Part shown: one piece after another, positions 32,456 through 43,858 of the stretch
How the letters are laid out: the number at the start of each line of letters is the position of its first letter
Position numbering within the stretch: the stretch's first letter is position 1
Source of the DNA: Hyaloscypha bicolor E
Taxonomy: Eukaryota > Ascomycota > Leotiomycetes > Helotiales > Hyaloscyphaceae
Assembly: GCF_002865645.1 (NCBI RefSeq)
Contig: NW_020194628.1
Span: 1,922,001 to 1,986,000 of the forward strand
Direction of reading: 5' to 3'
DNA: 64,000 nucleotides
Program-made: the position numbers and the translations under genes
The notes under the pieces: model-generated
The model's input: the letters and a program-made list of their open reading frames with translations, nothing else
Database searches by the model: none
Told to the model about the DNA's origin: nothing

Positions 32456-34370
32456 CCTAGCTCCTTTGGACATTCGAAGAGCAACACTTATGCGTCCCTG
32501 TCCGGGGTTAGCGGAGTTCCTGCGTCCACGTTGGGTCATCGCAACAATGGACGGATGTTAATCCAACAGAAGGCTGTCAAGCAATAGTTCCTCAGCCCTC
32601 AGGAGGAGAAAGCACTCGTTACTTATCTCCTGCGAATGGCCGAGAATAGCTTTCCATTACCTGTCAAGTTCTTAAGGAACTTGGCACTTGTTATCGTGCG
32701 TCGGCAAGTATCGACTTTCCAGATTCCTGCAACCGATAACGATGACATTCGACCACCAGAAAAGAACTGGCCACAAGCCTTCTATAAACGCCATCCAGAG
32801 CTCAAAGCCATACGAATAAAAGCACTAGATTAGGAGAGGCACGAGTATAATATCTACGAGAAGGTAGTAGACTAATTTATAATTATTAGGAAGAAGTTGG
32901 CGAATCCCCTAATACTTGCAGAGAATATTTATAACATAGATAAAACAGGAGTTCTTTTAAGCGTTCTGAACTCTTTAAAGGTTCTGGTAGGTAAGAACGA
33001 GCTCAGGAATTATAAAGGAGCAAAAGTAAAGTATACTTTAATTACTATAATCGAGGGTATCTTTATAGATAGTTAGTATCTCTATCCCCTGATTATTTGG
33101 CTAGTGTGACGGCTGGTGTCACATGGTTGATACGGACGTGGTTTCAGCCAAAGGGGTTGGTTTCAGCTAAGGTTCCAAGCTATGGTTCAACCAAGCTCGC
33201 TTCCAAAGCTCGGCGTTTCAGTGGTCTTGGCCATACCTACTTATCCACTGCCACACCTCACTCCTTCCTCCTTAGCTTTAAATTCTCAAGACATAGGAAA
33301 TCATTGATCTTTGAGCCTCGTTCCATTGCTCTGTTCCTGCCGTCACAGCTAGCTACTACTTACCAAAGCACTTGGACGGTTTATCTTACTCCTAAATAGC
33401 ATTTTGGCTATTCGGAAATAGGATATATAAATATAGTAATTAGCCTATACTAGATTTAATATGTCTTTAACTTATGGACAAAAGCTCGAGCAAAGAACAA
33501 TTTGCGAATCTTAATTAATAATAGATTTGGTATATATAAGTCGCTCGAAATTATGAAGTTCTGCTACGAAAATAATATTACCCTTTATTAGCTTTTATTA
33601 TATATGTCCAATATACTCGAATCCTATAATATTAGTATTTTTGGGCCACTAAAGATAGCATATCGGGAGGAGGTTAAACGCTTATACTAAGAAGGGTCTA
33701 ATATAATCGGAAAATAGCACTTTACCCTTCTCTATAATCGTATATAACATAAAGCACTTAACCTTCGAAATATTATATTAGGCTAGTCCAAAACCGGACT
33801 ATGATTATTTAACCCAGAAAGGGTACTAAAAGACATCCAAAACCCCGGTATAAATATTGACTTAATCGCTACTGAGATCGAGAAACCCTATAATATTCTT
33901 TACCCCTAGCTTAAAACTCTAATAACGTTAGAAAGTTTACTGTCCTTGCGTAAGCGGATCGAAGAGAGTATTATATATAGTAGAGAAGTTAATGGCCCTT
34001 GTAAACGTAATATTCAAAAATTGGCTAATATAGCGGAGAATGCCTTTACTGACCGAGCTATTCTCTTAGACGAGAACTTGCTTCTCTTTGAGCAAAATAA
34101 TGAAAAGGCTACTCGCAAGTCTATTAGAGCGATAGTAGTAGGCAGTACAAGAGTCATGAGTTATGAGGATATTATTGAGGCGCAAAAACAGCGTGATATC
34201 AAAGAAGCGGCGGCCGAAGTAACCCGGGGCCGACGATCAAAGCGGAATCCGCCAGCCCAAGTCCTCGGGAAGAGATCGCGCGGTCAAGAATTAGAAGAGG
34301 CGGAACATGAGATTACAGCGTCGGGACTTGGGAAATACTGTTCCGTGTTAGATTTTAAGTAATATTAGAT
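32456..34370 (+). mobile_element. Degraded Fot1/pogo-type DNA transposon
   Basis: The plus strand carries a transposase relic in one general reading direction. A helix-turn-helix lead 'SGVPASTLGHRNNGR' comes first, then 'FLSPQEEKALVTYLLRMAE', 'NWPQAFYKRHPELKAIR' and 'AENIYNIDKTGV' (first catalytic Asp of the DDE triad). 'LIIWLA' to 'HFGYSE' follows, then 'SIFGPLKIAYREEVKRLY', 'LWLFNPERVL' and a basic tail ending at 34362. Many TAA/TAG codons interrupt the middle (32831 to 33950), which is strikingly AT-rich, as expected of repeat-induced point mutation; both ends have ordinary composition. A solo LTR is inserted at 33105-33347. Inverted terminal repeats were not recognised. Confidence 0.85.
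33105..33347. mobile_element. Solo LTR of a retrotransposon nested in the pogo relic
   Basis: The 243-bp element begins TGTGACGGC and ends GCCGTCACA, a perfect 9-bp inverted terminus with TG...CA ends. It is flanked by the 5-bp duplication GCTAG (33100-33104 and 33348-33352). Removing it plus one GCTAG rejoins the transposase frame exactly ('IIWLA' to 'TTYQSTW'). Its base composition is balanced, unlike the AT-rich host element. Confidence 0.9.
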
Positions 34371-34760
34371 CAAATTACAGTACTGCTATTATAAAACGAT
34401 TCTTTTTCTTATCTTTCTTCGTCGTTCCAAACCCCCAATCATCTGGCTCTACTTCTCGTAATCTTACATCGTCTTGCGGGTCAAACACAACGTCTCTCAA
34501 AACTTCTGCGGCAAAATCACCATGGCTCTGTAGCAGTGCTACGAACTAAATTTGGAGATCATCTTTCACTCCTAATTTCACCAAGATCCATTGCTTAATG
34601 ATTTTGCAGGGTTTACAGTAGGAAGCCGGGAGTGTTGCGATTCGGGTCCCGGACTCGTTTCAGCCTCAATAAGCCAGGAATAACCCTGTGTAGAAAGACT
34701 TTATGTATTAAAATATGGACATGGCCCTCACTGTATCTTAGGTAGTGGACAGACGTCTCT
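34371..34760. other. Intergenic gap
   Basis: This is the 3' side of both the transposon and the DUF6604 gene. An antisense frame (34613-34816) has no support. Confidence 0.35.
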
Positions 34761-37123
34761 CTATATTGCACTCTTCCAGAGAAATTGCTCCAGAGATTGC
34801 TTGCCATCAAGCCCATTGAAGAAGAGTTTGGCGTTATTCACAGGCTTCCAGTATGGCAGGAGCAGTCTCAGTTTATTATCTCGCTGGTGGTCAACAATCT
34901 GGACTAGTAGAGAGTCGACTACCGTGAAACCTAGGTCCCTGTCTGGCTGGACCTTTTGCTCCTCAATGGCGCTAAAGGACTTACAGAGCTCCTCCATCGA
35001 ATTTGCACTAAAGACGAAGACCGCTAGATAGTTGATGCGAGCAACAGGTAAAGGTCCGTTGAACTCTTGCACAACATTCTCCTTGACCTTTTCCAAGGAG
35101 ACAGTAAGAGGTGAGCTATAAGCGCGCTTTAGTGCCTCGTTTTGTTCACGTCTGGTGGTGGGTTGCCATCGAGGTTTGGCTTCAAAGGTAAAATGCCAGA
35201 AATCGGCTGACGGTTCGTAGCCAAAAATGTGCAAGTCATAAAATTCTGACAGCCGCGTCGATCCAGTTTTGCGCATCGAAATTCCCGGAATAGGTTTGGA
35301 AAGCTCCATCTGGTTGCTTCTTTTGACGTTCGCCTCCCAATTAAGTGGACCGCCCATGGCTCGCCGGAAATGAGAACTGAAGTTCTCGGTAGGGAAAACT
35401 CCGAGGAAGAGCTTATCTAGGAAGATCTCGCAGAGTTGGTCTAGCAGCTTAATTTGTCGAAAATTAGAGTCTATCTTCCGCAGGGCATTGTAGAGATGAA
35501 GCAGCGCGCATAAGTATCCTGTATCGCAGCACAGATGTAGACCTTCGAACATCGCGACGCTGAGAATTTCGACAATATGGCATCCGGCAGTCCAAGGGGC
35601 TTGAGAGTAGAGGTCAAAACGGTTTTCTCTAGTATAGCCTTCCAAGCCATCAAGGACACTCTGCAAGTCCGACAGATTGAACGCTGACGCAGATTCCCTT
35701 CTCCTCTGAATGCACCTTATGGTCTCGGAAAAAGACTTCTGGACCTCGAGCGCGAACTGAAGCACTAAGATACGGCAGTTTTGTCTGTTTAACACGCCAT
35801 CGGGCCACGTATATCCCTTGTATGAAGCGAGCAGCATTTCCATTCCAAATACCAACTGAACATATATAGGTAGCTCTTTGTCGGAAAATACCTGGTCGAT
35901 GAAAGGGAGAAGTGGCTCACAGACGGCTTGCGGAGCTCCCGGTGTCTCAATAGCGGCGATTGCACGTTTTGAAGCGAGGAGTTGTCGTATGTGCTCTAAC
36001 ATTAGATATATGGCCAAATGATCGTGGAAAGCAGATTCCTTATTATCTTTCGAGAAAGGAGCAATAATCTTGCTGAAGTCCTCATATCTCCCAGCCTCTG
36101 GCACAACTCTGGCGTTTTCCTGCAGAGTCCTGTAGTGTTGAAGCAGGCTTCTGTGGAAAGATAATCCTTTGAGATCTGTGAACCGCCGTGTCTCCGACTG
36201 CAATCCCGGAATATCGTTGAATCGAATCTCGATCCGTTTCATCCGATGTCTCGTCCATTCCGAAAGCAATGTGTCATAATCACATTTCTTGTACCTCCTC
36301 CCCACCTCATGGAATGCGGCAGATGACAGCCATGCAGCCAGGCAAATAGGAAGAATCCCGTTCGCCCCCTCCGTCCAGTATTTCTTGGTTTGGTCGAGAA
36401 TTGCATCTAGTGACTTTAAGGGTCTGTTAGTACCCGAGACGTCAATCCTGTCTAGAGAGACACAACTCACGTATATGAAATAACTAAGTTCAATCCACTC
36501 CCCCAGATCGTCATCCTCAAGAGCAAGGCGATCGTCGGGGACCACTGTTTCAGTTTTTGCGGGACGATTTTCATCTATTTTGGCAGTCGAAGCTGTGTCT
36601 TCTACTTCCATCGCATTCTCATAATTGGCCGTTCTTGAGCCAAGAGAAGCGAAACGGTTACAGTTTTGGTTATTTTCTGACGCTTTTTGCGAAATAGCAG
36701 GATTGTATTTGCTATTCGACTGGAGAATATAGAGTGTCTCCTCGAGCCTTCGCAATTCAGTCTTCATTGAAGCGCGTTGCATTATATCATTTCTCCTTAC
36801 CTGGCGATAAAGGCTTCATGAGCGTCGTCGCTGTCTTGCGCAAATGCATCCGAAGCACTTGCATGAAGCTCCTTATACATCTGATGGACTCTGCGACGGG
36901 CCTCGATCGCCTCGCGCAACGCAGTTATCACGAATATAGGTACCTCGTATCTATCGGGTAGGCGTTTTACGCAGTCAATTATTTCTCTTGTACTCCCAAA
37001 AGTTCCCTTCGATTCCCAGTTCCCGACGGAGCAGGTTTGAGTTGAGAGCCAATCGAGCGCTATCTTCGTCGTTCTTTTATAAGAGTGGTGAAAATCTATC
37101 AGTGTGTTTGTTAAGGTGGCCAT
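34761..37123 (-). CDS. DUF6604-domain protein, large uncharacterised fungal protein
   Basis: Three exons (36801-37123, 36471-36747, 34761-36413) join to 750 codons. Residues 1-115 match the N-terminal DUF6604 module: 'LIDFHHSYKRTTKIALDWL', 'RYEVPIFVITALREAIEARRRVHQMY' and 'DDAHEAFIARLEETLYIL'. A linker and a long helical C-terminal region of about 550 residues follow, with no catalytic motif I can name. Both introns are well formed (second: branch TACTAAC). The family occurs in variable copy number in Pezizomycotina and lies here between transposon debris and a HET gene. A role in self/non-self or stress response is only a guess from context. Confidence 0.75.
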
Positions 37124-37923
37124 GTTGCGTGTAGCATTCAGTAGGGAAAGTAGAATGCATGATTTAACATGCATTCTAGAAAAATAAAAATAAAAAACTG
37201 ACAAATCGCTTAGTAAGAATCCATCATCTCCAGCCACAGTTGATCCTGTTGCCTAAGGCTTAAAAATCAGAAAAACAGCAAATTTAGCCGAGCGATAGAT
37301 ATTCCACGCCCCTACAGACTGCCCGACTCTCTTGCACGAGACTTTACTCCTTTGCTAACAAAATAAAGAAAATATTATAACTTGATTAGACTGCTTTCGC
37401 TTAACTTTACTAGAGTGTTGGGCTTCTATAACACCTCTAAAAGGTGAGCGAACTATGAGGTAAAGAAATAAGTTACAAAAGAAACAATAAATCAGGACAC
37501 AATTAACAATTCTTTATATGAGTTCTTCCGAAAGAAAATGGTAGATAAAAATGACAAAATATGAAATATAAGTTCAGAGCATCGTGAATAGATTTATATT
37601 ATTTGGTGTTGAGATATTACGCGATTCGGTCGAATTTTCAGTTGTACTACGGGATTCTCGCCTCGCAGGGATGTCTGTTACTTGTATCGACCATCGGAAA
37701 AGAGGGTGGAGATCTGGGAGGCTCGCCACTTGATGTACGGAAAGTGTAGCCGGGGTCGGTCACGTGTCGCTATAATAAATCCACATCTCAACCTCCGTGA
37801 CAAACTGCCGAACCCAACCTCATCCTTTCTACTTCAAATTCAACATCGCCATCTGCCAGTGCACAAGACTGAGACAAAGCTTGATGCTGGCGGATACGCC
37901 CGCCTTTCGATTTATAAAGCCTT
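37124..37923. other. AT-rich divergent intergenic region
   Basis: 37264-37640 is clearly more AT-rich than the flanks and contains no gene. It separates the divergent DUF6604 and HET genes and probably holds both promoters or an old mutated repeat. Confidence 0.45.
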
Positions 37924-40131
37924 ATGGCAGAGACTCAAGCTCTCCCAGAGACCGACTCCAGCAAACACACACTAGTTTCTGATACCGCTTCCGTCTTGCC
38001 AAAAGCCATCGCCGGAAGCCTGCTTTCTTTTGATTTCAGCACAGATGTTGCAAGCTCCGGGGATGTCGAATGTCTCAGAGAGGAACATCCTCAGGTTACA
38101 GTCAAGTACTTAGTCGCTGAGGACTGGGGAGAATTTGTTGAACAGCGGGATGCAAGGCTCTGCTCAAGGTGCCATGCCTTCTTGGAGAGGTTGCCGCAAA
38201 TCGCTACCAAGCTATTGTTAAAGAAGAGCGAAAAATGCGAAGAACTTCGAGCCACGTTCGAATGACTGGAATGTTCAGCAAGTTCGGGCTGCCCCCTCTG
38301 CGCTATGCTCGTAATGGTATTGGCACATTATCCACCTGAAGAACGAACCTCTGCAGGTGTAGCCTGTTTTCGCTGCCGGAAGCTTCGAGAGGACATTTAT
38401 CTTGACTGCAAACTCATTGCCTCTTCCCGAAGCCCTTTGAAGATTCAGTTGTGTGATACTCGTAAGTGCAATCATCCTCGACTCTGAAGGTCTGCTAAAT
38501 ACGCTCTTCGAAGGAAGTCAACCCGTACCTAGACTCCTTGGGGCTTCCACGGGCGGCAATTTTTCGATAAAAAGAGCCAGGGAATGGTATGATTATTGCA
38601 GGAATTTTTACTCCGAGTGTGTTGAGACCGCCGGACGAACCTTGCCTACCAGACTACGTTACTACAAGAATGTCTCCCTTCGACTCTGTAACAGCGTTGA
38701 TCTGGATATCAGCACCAGATATGCGACTTTGAGTCATTGTTGGGGGAAGTCGCCAATGTTCAAACTAACGATGGAACGAGTTCAATCATTTCAAACAAAT
38801 ATCGAGATCAAAGATCTAAGTCGAACTTTCCAAGACGCGCTTCAGGTTCTGGCTCATCTTGAACTCGAGTTCTTATGGATTGACAGCCTTTGTATCGTGC
38901 AAGATGATCCCGATGATTGGAACAGAGAGTGTTTATTGATGTCTTCCGTTTACGGTTATTCAGACATCACGATCGCCGCGGCTAGTTCTACGGATGGCAG
39001 CCAAGGATGCTTCTACGAGAGAAAGATGCCTGTCGAGCAACTTTTGCACGTTAGCATTGTGGCTTCCTATGGCTGCAAGAGGTACATAATTACGCACCCA
39101 CCGAACCCGGAACTTGTTCAAATTGACTGGCTACCTCCATCCGCTCTGAACAATCGATCTCCTCTATTTTCTCGAGGTTGGGTATTTCAGGAGAGAATCT
39201 TGACACCCCGCCTCCTTACTTTCACCTCGTCATATCTGTACTGGCAATGCGCATCATGGAGCGGACCAGAGTGGAAAAGACCCGGGATTGACGAGTCACA
39301 AGGTCGCCACGAACTCCGAAATCTCACCATGGGCAAGGACTACAACTGGCACGAAGTAGTCAGGGTGTATTCGCGCACTCAGCTTACATTTCCCAGCGAC
39401 AGACTGGTGGCAATATCAGGAGTCGCGAAAAGGATTCAGAAAGTGTTTCCCGATCAATATCTTGCGGGAATGTGGCGAAAGGATCTGGAGCGCCTCTTGT
39501 GCTGGTCCGTTGTCACACCCCAACAAGGAACTCCTCTCGAATATCAAGCCCCATCGTGGTCATGGGTTTCTCTCCTTCCTGGCACAAGAGCTAATCTACC
39601 ACAAGATTCCCGTGGATTCGGGAGATTACTTATGCAAATAGTGAATATCGACATGACGCTTGCAGGCCCAGATCCAATGGGTGCAGTGACTAGAGGGGTA
39701 TTGAGGGTCCGTTGTGAGACGCTGCTTTGCGGAATGGCTGTCAGCGGAATGATTCTAAGTGGAAACCGAGATAATTTTCTGGCAAATTTTGGCTCTGTTT
39801 AATCTCCGTCCGTCTCAGGTTGGATAGCCAACCAAATATAGCCGATCCTTTCCCCTTTTATCTACTCCCTGTTTTGCAAGCCCCAGGAAACAAAGGAGGA
39901 AGAGTGTATATACGAGGACTCGTTCTAAAACCTACCAACAAGTGTAAGGGGGAATATGAGAGAATCGGGCAATTTCGAAAGGGCGATAGCCCAGGAGAAA
40001 ACCGGCCGAAGATCTTCAAAAAGACTGGCAGCATGGATTTTGCAAAGTTGAGTTACACAAAATTAGATAGAGAGTTGTTGTTTGAGAGTAGTGAAGGCGA
40101 GAAGGGCCCACACTTCATCACAATCGTCTGA
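37924..40131 (+). pseudogene. HET-domain (heterokaryon incompatibility) gene with a stop and a frameshift
   Basis: The N-terminal part has Cys pairs ('LCSRCHAFLERL', 'GCPLCAMLV') typical of HET proteins. An intron at about 38462-38512 joins 'LCDT' to 'RSQPVPRLLG'. The HET domain follows: 'RYATLSHCWGKS', 'LSRTFQDALQVL', 'FLWIDSLCIVQDDPDDWNRE', 'SDITIAAASS', 'SRGWVFQERILTPRLLTF' and 'PSWSWVS'. TGA at 38263-38265 interrupts the first part in frame. A one-base shift near 39770 moves the C-terminal part into another frame, where 'RVYIRGLVLKPTNKCKGEYERIG' and the end 'FITIV' are recognisable. Translation from an internal Met (38305) could still yield a HET domain, so partial function cannot be excluded. 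HET domains trigger cell death on non-self recognition. Confidence 0.82.
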
Positions 40132-40601
40132 GCTATCCTCAAGAGAATCGTCAAAAATTTATATTGGAGATATTTACAGTGGACCTATATCAATTGGCCA
40201 TGAGAAACGTCCTTGGAGAAGTCGGTCTCTGCTTGCAGCTCCCGAGTCACGTTCCAAAGTCTGATATTTGGTTGGAGGCAATCCCAATAGACTGCGACCA
40301 GGCTCGCGGAATAAATTACAAAGAATTGGTCTGTATTTCCTGCTGCGGATGCCTTTCGCACCGAAAGGATAGCTTGCAGATATACCCTGATTGATTAGCG
40401 AAGCCTCCTTTTCGATGTCAGTCACGTGGAGTAAGCTGAGTGATATCAGAACTGCCGTGTGGTCAGGCACCAGTATAATTACAGCACGCATTCTGACACG
40501 CGTATATCCTATCCTCTTAATACCTCATAATCCCCAGATCAAGTCTTCGTAGCAATTTCTCGTCGCATACAGACACCACACTGCTCCAAGGCCAAACCGA
40601 T
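40132..40601. other. Intergenic gap
   Basis: A short plus-strand frame (40164-40394) is unconvincing. No recognised element. Confidence 0.35.
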
Positions 40602-41457
40602 ATGTTGCCATTCATGAAGCTAACTTTACTTAATCTCCCCGGGAGTCCGACGAGAGATACTCATTCATTACCTCTTACTTTCGGCTCCAGAATTTGAAGC
40701 ACCTAAAGGGATTCATGCCACGCCGTTCAATCGACCTCTCCTCGCCTTCTGCGATTCTAAGGCCGAGAGTGGATCCAGCCCCCAAATTTTAGGAGAAATA
40801 CCGAGACAAAACCACCCACCGTTGGAAAATGGTCAAACTTCTATCTCACAGAGGCAACAATGAACCTGATGCAGGTGAACAAGCTCCTCTACAACGGAGT
40901 CTCATCCTGCGTCTTCTCAGAATTCGCCCTCATCCCGCCTCGTCAAATCTTCCGCTTCGTTCACTGGTTCCCCTTCCTCCCCAACCAAAATGCTCAAATC
41001 TTTGATCTCGTCCGGCATCTCCAGCTCCGCGTCTCTTTCTCCCTAAACGAGGAAGGAGCAGAGTCTCATTACCTCGATGCCATGAACGAAGAAGACGTGA
41101 CTAGATTCAAGGGGTTTCGGGACTGGTTCGGTGGTCTGAGGAGCGTGAGGTTGCAGATTTGGTTTAGAGGTGGGAAGTTTGAGATGCTCGAGGAGAAGAA
41201 GAAGAATGTTGTGAGGAGGATTATGAGGTGTGTGGATGTTTCTAGGCGGGTTGAGGTGCTGCATTTTGTTGAGAGGACTGAGGAGGGAGGGGGATGGTTT
41301 GGCTTATGAGAGGAATAGCGTGAGGGAGCGGATTATTGAGGAGATTATCGGGGAGTGTGAGAGGCAAATTGGGGGAAAGGAGATTCGAATTTGGCATCCG
41401 ATAAAATTACACTGTTTCGTTAGTGAAACTGGATTGGGAGAAAGAACATTCGGTTGA
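40602..41457 (+). pseudogene. F-box/leucine-rich-like fungal hypothetical gene, frameshifted
   Basis: The pieces follow the usual pattern of fungal F-box-like proteins. A short lead 'LLNLPG' passes into 'VRREILIHYLLLSAPEF' (frame change near 40640), then 'FYLTEATMNLMQVNKLLYN' (change near 40790), a hydrophobic/charged body to about 41295, and 'RNSVRERIIEEIIGECERQI' in a third frame to the stop at 41455-41457. The changes fall in or near homopolymers (CCCCGGG, CCCCC, GGGAGGGGG). An atypical intron could explain the second one. No function is assigned. Confidence 0.45.
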
Positions 41458-41822
41458 CATATCCTCTCCTTGTCATGTGACCAACCAAGGGTCACAGGAT
41501 ATCAATATTTCTTCGATTGTGTCAATTTGAAGATTATGGAATAGAGTTTTGAGAACATAGTTGTTTTTGATCCCCGGATCATTCCAATGCTAAGTCCTTC
41601 GATCCGAAAATCACGTGAAAGCCGGTTCCGGCCCCAAATCTTACCATTCTCAACGTTCTTTCATCAGACGATAGCCGGCCTCCACCTGCGCTATAATTAC
41701 CAATTCGGTTCAAAACTCACTGGAGCATGTTCAATTGCAAGATGGAACCAAAAATTTAGATCTACCTTTCATCAGCATCAGTTCCTGCACCTCACGATTC
41801 ACGACAATCTCAGAGCTTCAAA
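41458..41822. promoter_or_regulatory. Upstream region of bioF
   Basis: The region between the F-box-like relic and bioF holds a TCACGTGA palindrome at 41612-41619. No gene is seen. Confidence 0.4.
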
Positions 41823-43188
41823 ATGGCCCACTCAACACTCTCCTCCAAAATGACCTCCCTCCTCAGCGCCCGCAAAGCCAACTCCGCCTTCCGCACCCTC
41901 ACAGTATCCCCCCCAACCTCAAAAGACTTCTCCTCCAACGACTTCCTCTCGCTGTCCACCTCGCCTGTCCTCCGCACCGCCTACCTCTCAGAACTCACCT
42001 CACACCCCGATTTCCGCCTCGGCAGTTCTGGCTCCCGCCTCCTCGACGGAAACTCCCTCTACGCCGAAACCCTTGAAAAAGAGATTGCGGAGTTTCATGG
42101 TGCTGAGGCTGCGTTATTGTTTAATTCCGGGTTTGATGCAAACGAGGGCCTTTTTGCTTGTGTGCCGCAGAGAGGCGATGTCGTGGTTTATGATGCGTTT
42201 ATTCATGCTAGTGTGCATGAAGGGATGAGGTTATCGAGGGCGGGAAGGAAGGTTATGTTTGAGCATAATTCTGTTCCGGATTTGGAGAGGGTTTTGAGTG
42301 AGTTGGCGAGGGATGAGGAGGTGAGGGACGGCGAGAGGAATGTTTTTGTAGCTGTTGAGAGTTTGTACTCGATGGATGGGGATTTATGTCCTTTGAAGGA
42401 AATCGTTGAGTTGGTTGAGAGGATGCTTCCGAATGGGAATGGCCATATTATCGTGGATGAGGCTCATTCGAACGGTATTTATGGCTCTCAAGGACGAGGG
42501 GTTGTCTGTAGTCTGGGGTTAGAGGACAGGATATTTGCAAGACTTCACACCTTTGGCAAGGCAATTGGTTGCAACGGAGGTCAGTTTCAATTACATATTC
42601 AAAGAGGCAAACTGACATACCGTAGCTGCTATTCTCTGCTCCCCCCTGACAAGGGCATACTTGATCAACTATGCTCGACCTCTCATTTACACAACAGCAA
42701 TGTCCTTCCCCTCCCTGGCCGCCATAAAAGTGGTGTATGGTCTCATGAAAGACGGAACAACCGTACCAGTTCGTTCCCCATTACCCATTTTCAATCCATT
42801 TACTTACCATATCCAGCTAATATGGCACCTTAACTCCCTCATCACGCACATGTACGAGCAGCTTCTCACGCTCCAACCGCTCACTACGGACTCAGCCCTC
42901 TTGCGACTCCCGCAATCTCTCCCCAACTCACCAATTTTTGCCCTCCTCACCCCAGAGCCACGGAGTTTGGCGAAGTGGTGTCAGGCTGCCGGGTTTGTGG
43001 TGAGACCGATAGTTCCACCTACAGTGCCTGAAGGAACGCAAAGAGTCAGGGTCTGTTTGCATGCAGGGAATTCGAAACAGGAAGTTGAGGCATTGGTGGC
43101 TAGTATCAGGGCGTGGCTGATTGCCAGAAGGAGGGCTGAATCGGCTGAAGGAATTGTGGAGAGCTTAGACGTGAAAGCTAGATTATGA
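41823..43188 (+). CDS. bioF: 8-amino-7-oxononanoate (KAPA) synthase
   Basis: Three exons (41823-42579, 42626-42768, 42817-43188) join to 423 codons. This PLP enzyme condenses pimeloyl-CoA with alanine, the first committed step of biotin synthesis. Visible alpha-oxoamine synthase motifs: 'SSNDFLSLS', 'GSSGSRLLDGNS', 'FNSGFDANEG', 'YDAFIHASVHEG', 'VDEAHSNGIYG' (Asp and His that hold PLP), 'HTFGKAIGCNG' (Schiff-base Lys) and 'YARPLIYTTAMSFPSLAAI'. The C-terminus is Ala-Arg-Leu, a PTS1 signal, in line with peroxisomal KAPA synthase reported in Aspergillus. It is convergent with bioB, 670 bp away. Confidence 0.93.
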
Positions 43189-43858
43189 GATGACGACAAC
43201 GAGGCTGGATCTGACTGCGAGGAGAATCTGGTCCTAAGTCGCGAAGGTTAGAGATCAGCACACGCTCACATTGCATCATAGAGCAGAGCGCCTTAGAGGT
43301 CAACTCCAGAGTGATGTGTATACTATTTTGAGATGCGAAAGATAGAACTTGTCGCTCGCGCTGAGCCCAGTACTGTATATATCTTCACCTCGCTTACATC
43401 TAAGCGAGCTCAAAGAGAAAAAAATGCAACTCTACCACGCCCCACAAAAAAAATTCAAAACGGCAAAAGAAATCCTTTCGGACCAAGAAACTCGCTTTTG
43501 CTGGTTTACTTGTGGCAGAGCATATCTCTTCTAAGCCGGCTGGTCCCTATATTGCTCGAACCTCGCGGTTACATAGGGCGTTACTAACAATCCTTAACCT
43601 TGAGCAGTTTAGTGCAAGGAATTAGAAGTTGCGTTCACTCAAACTCACTTAGAGTTTGCTGACTGGAGATCTCTGTACAAACTTGCCTTATTTCGGTATA
43701 TGACAGCCGGGAGAAATCCACTTTGTCGGAGTTCGGAATGCCATTGAGCGAGGCTAGCTGGATATCAGCGATTGCAAAGATAGACTGGAAGGATAGTAGG
43801 AGAAATGATATCAGACGAATATATGAGTTGCAAACGAAGTTGTATTCAATGCTATTTA
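43189..43858. other. Convergent region between bioF and bioB
   Basis: Shared 3' flank. Short open frames on both strands have no support. Confidence 0.4.

Noticed and set aside
33105..33360. Inserted segment considered as a transposase exon or intron
   Set aside because: The TG...CA inverted ends and GCTAG duplications show that it is a solo LTR.
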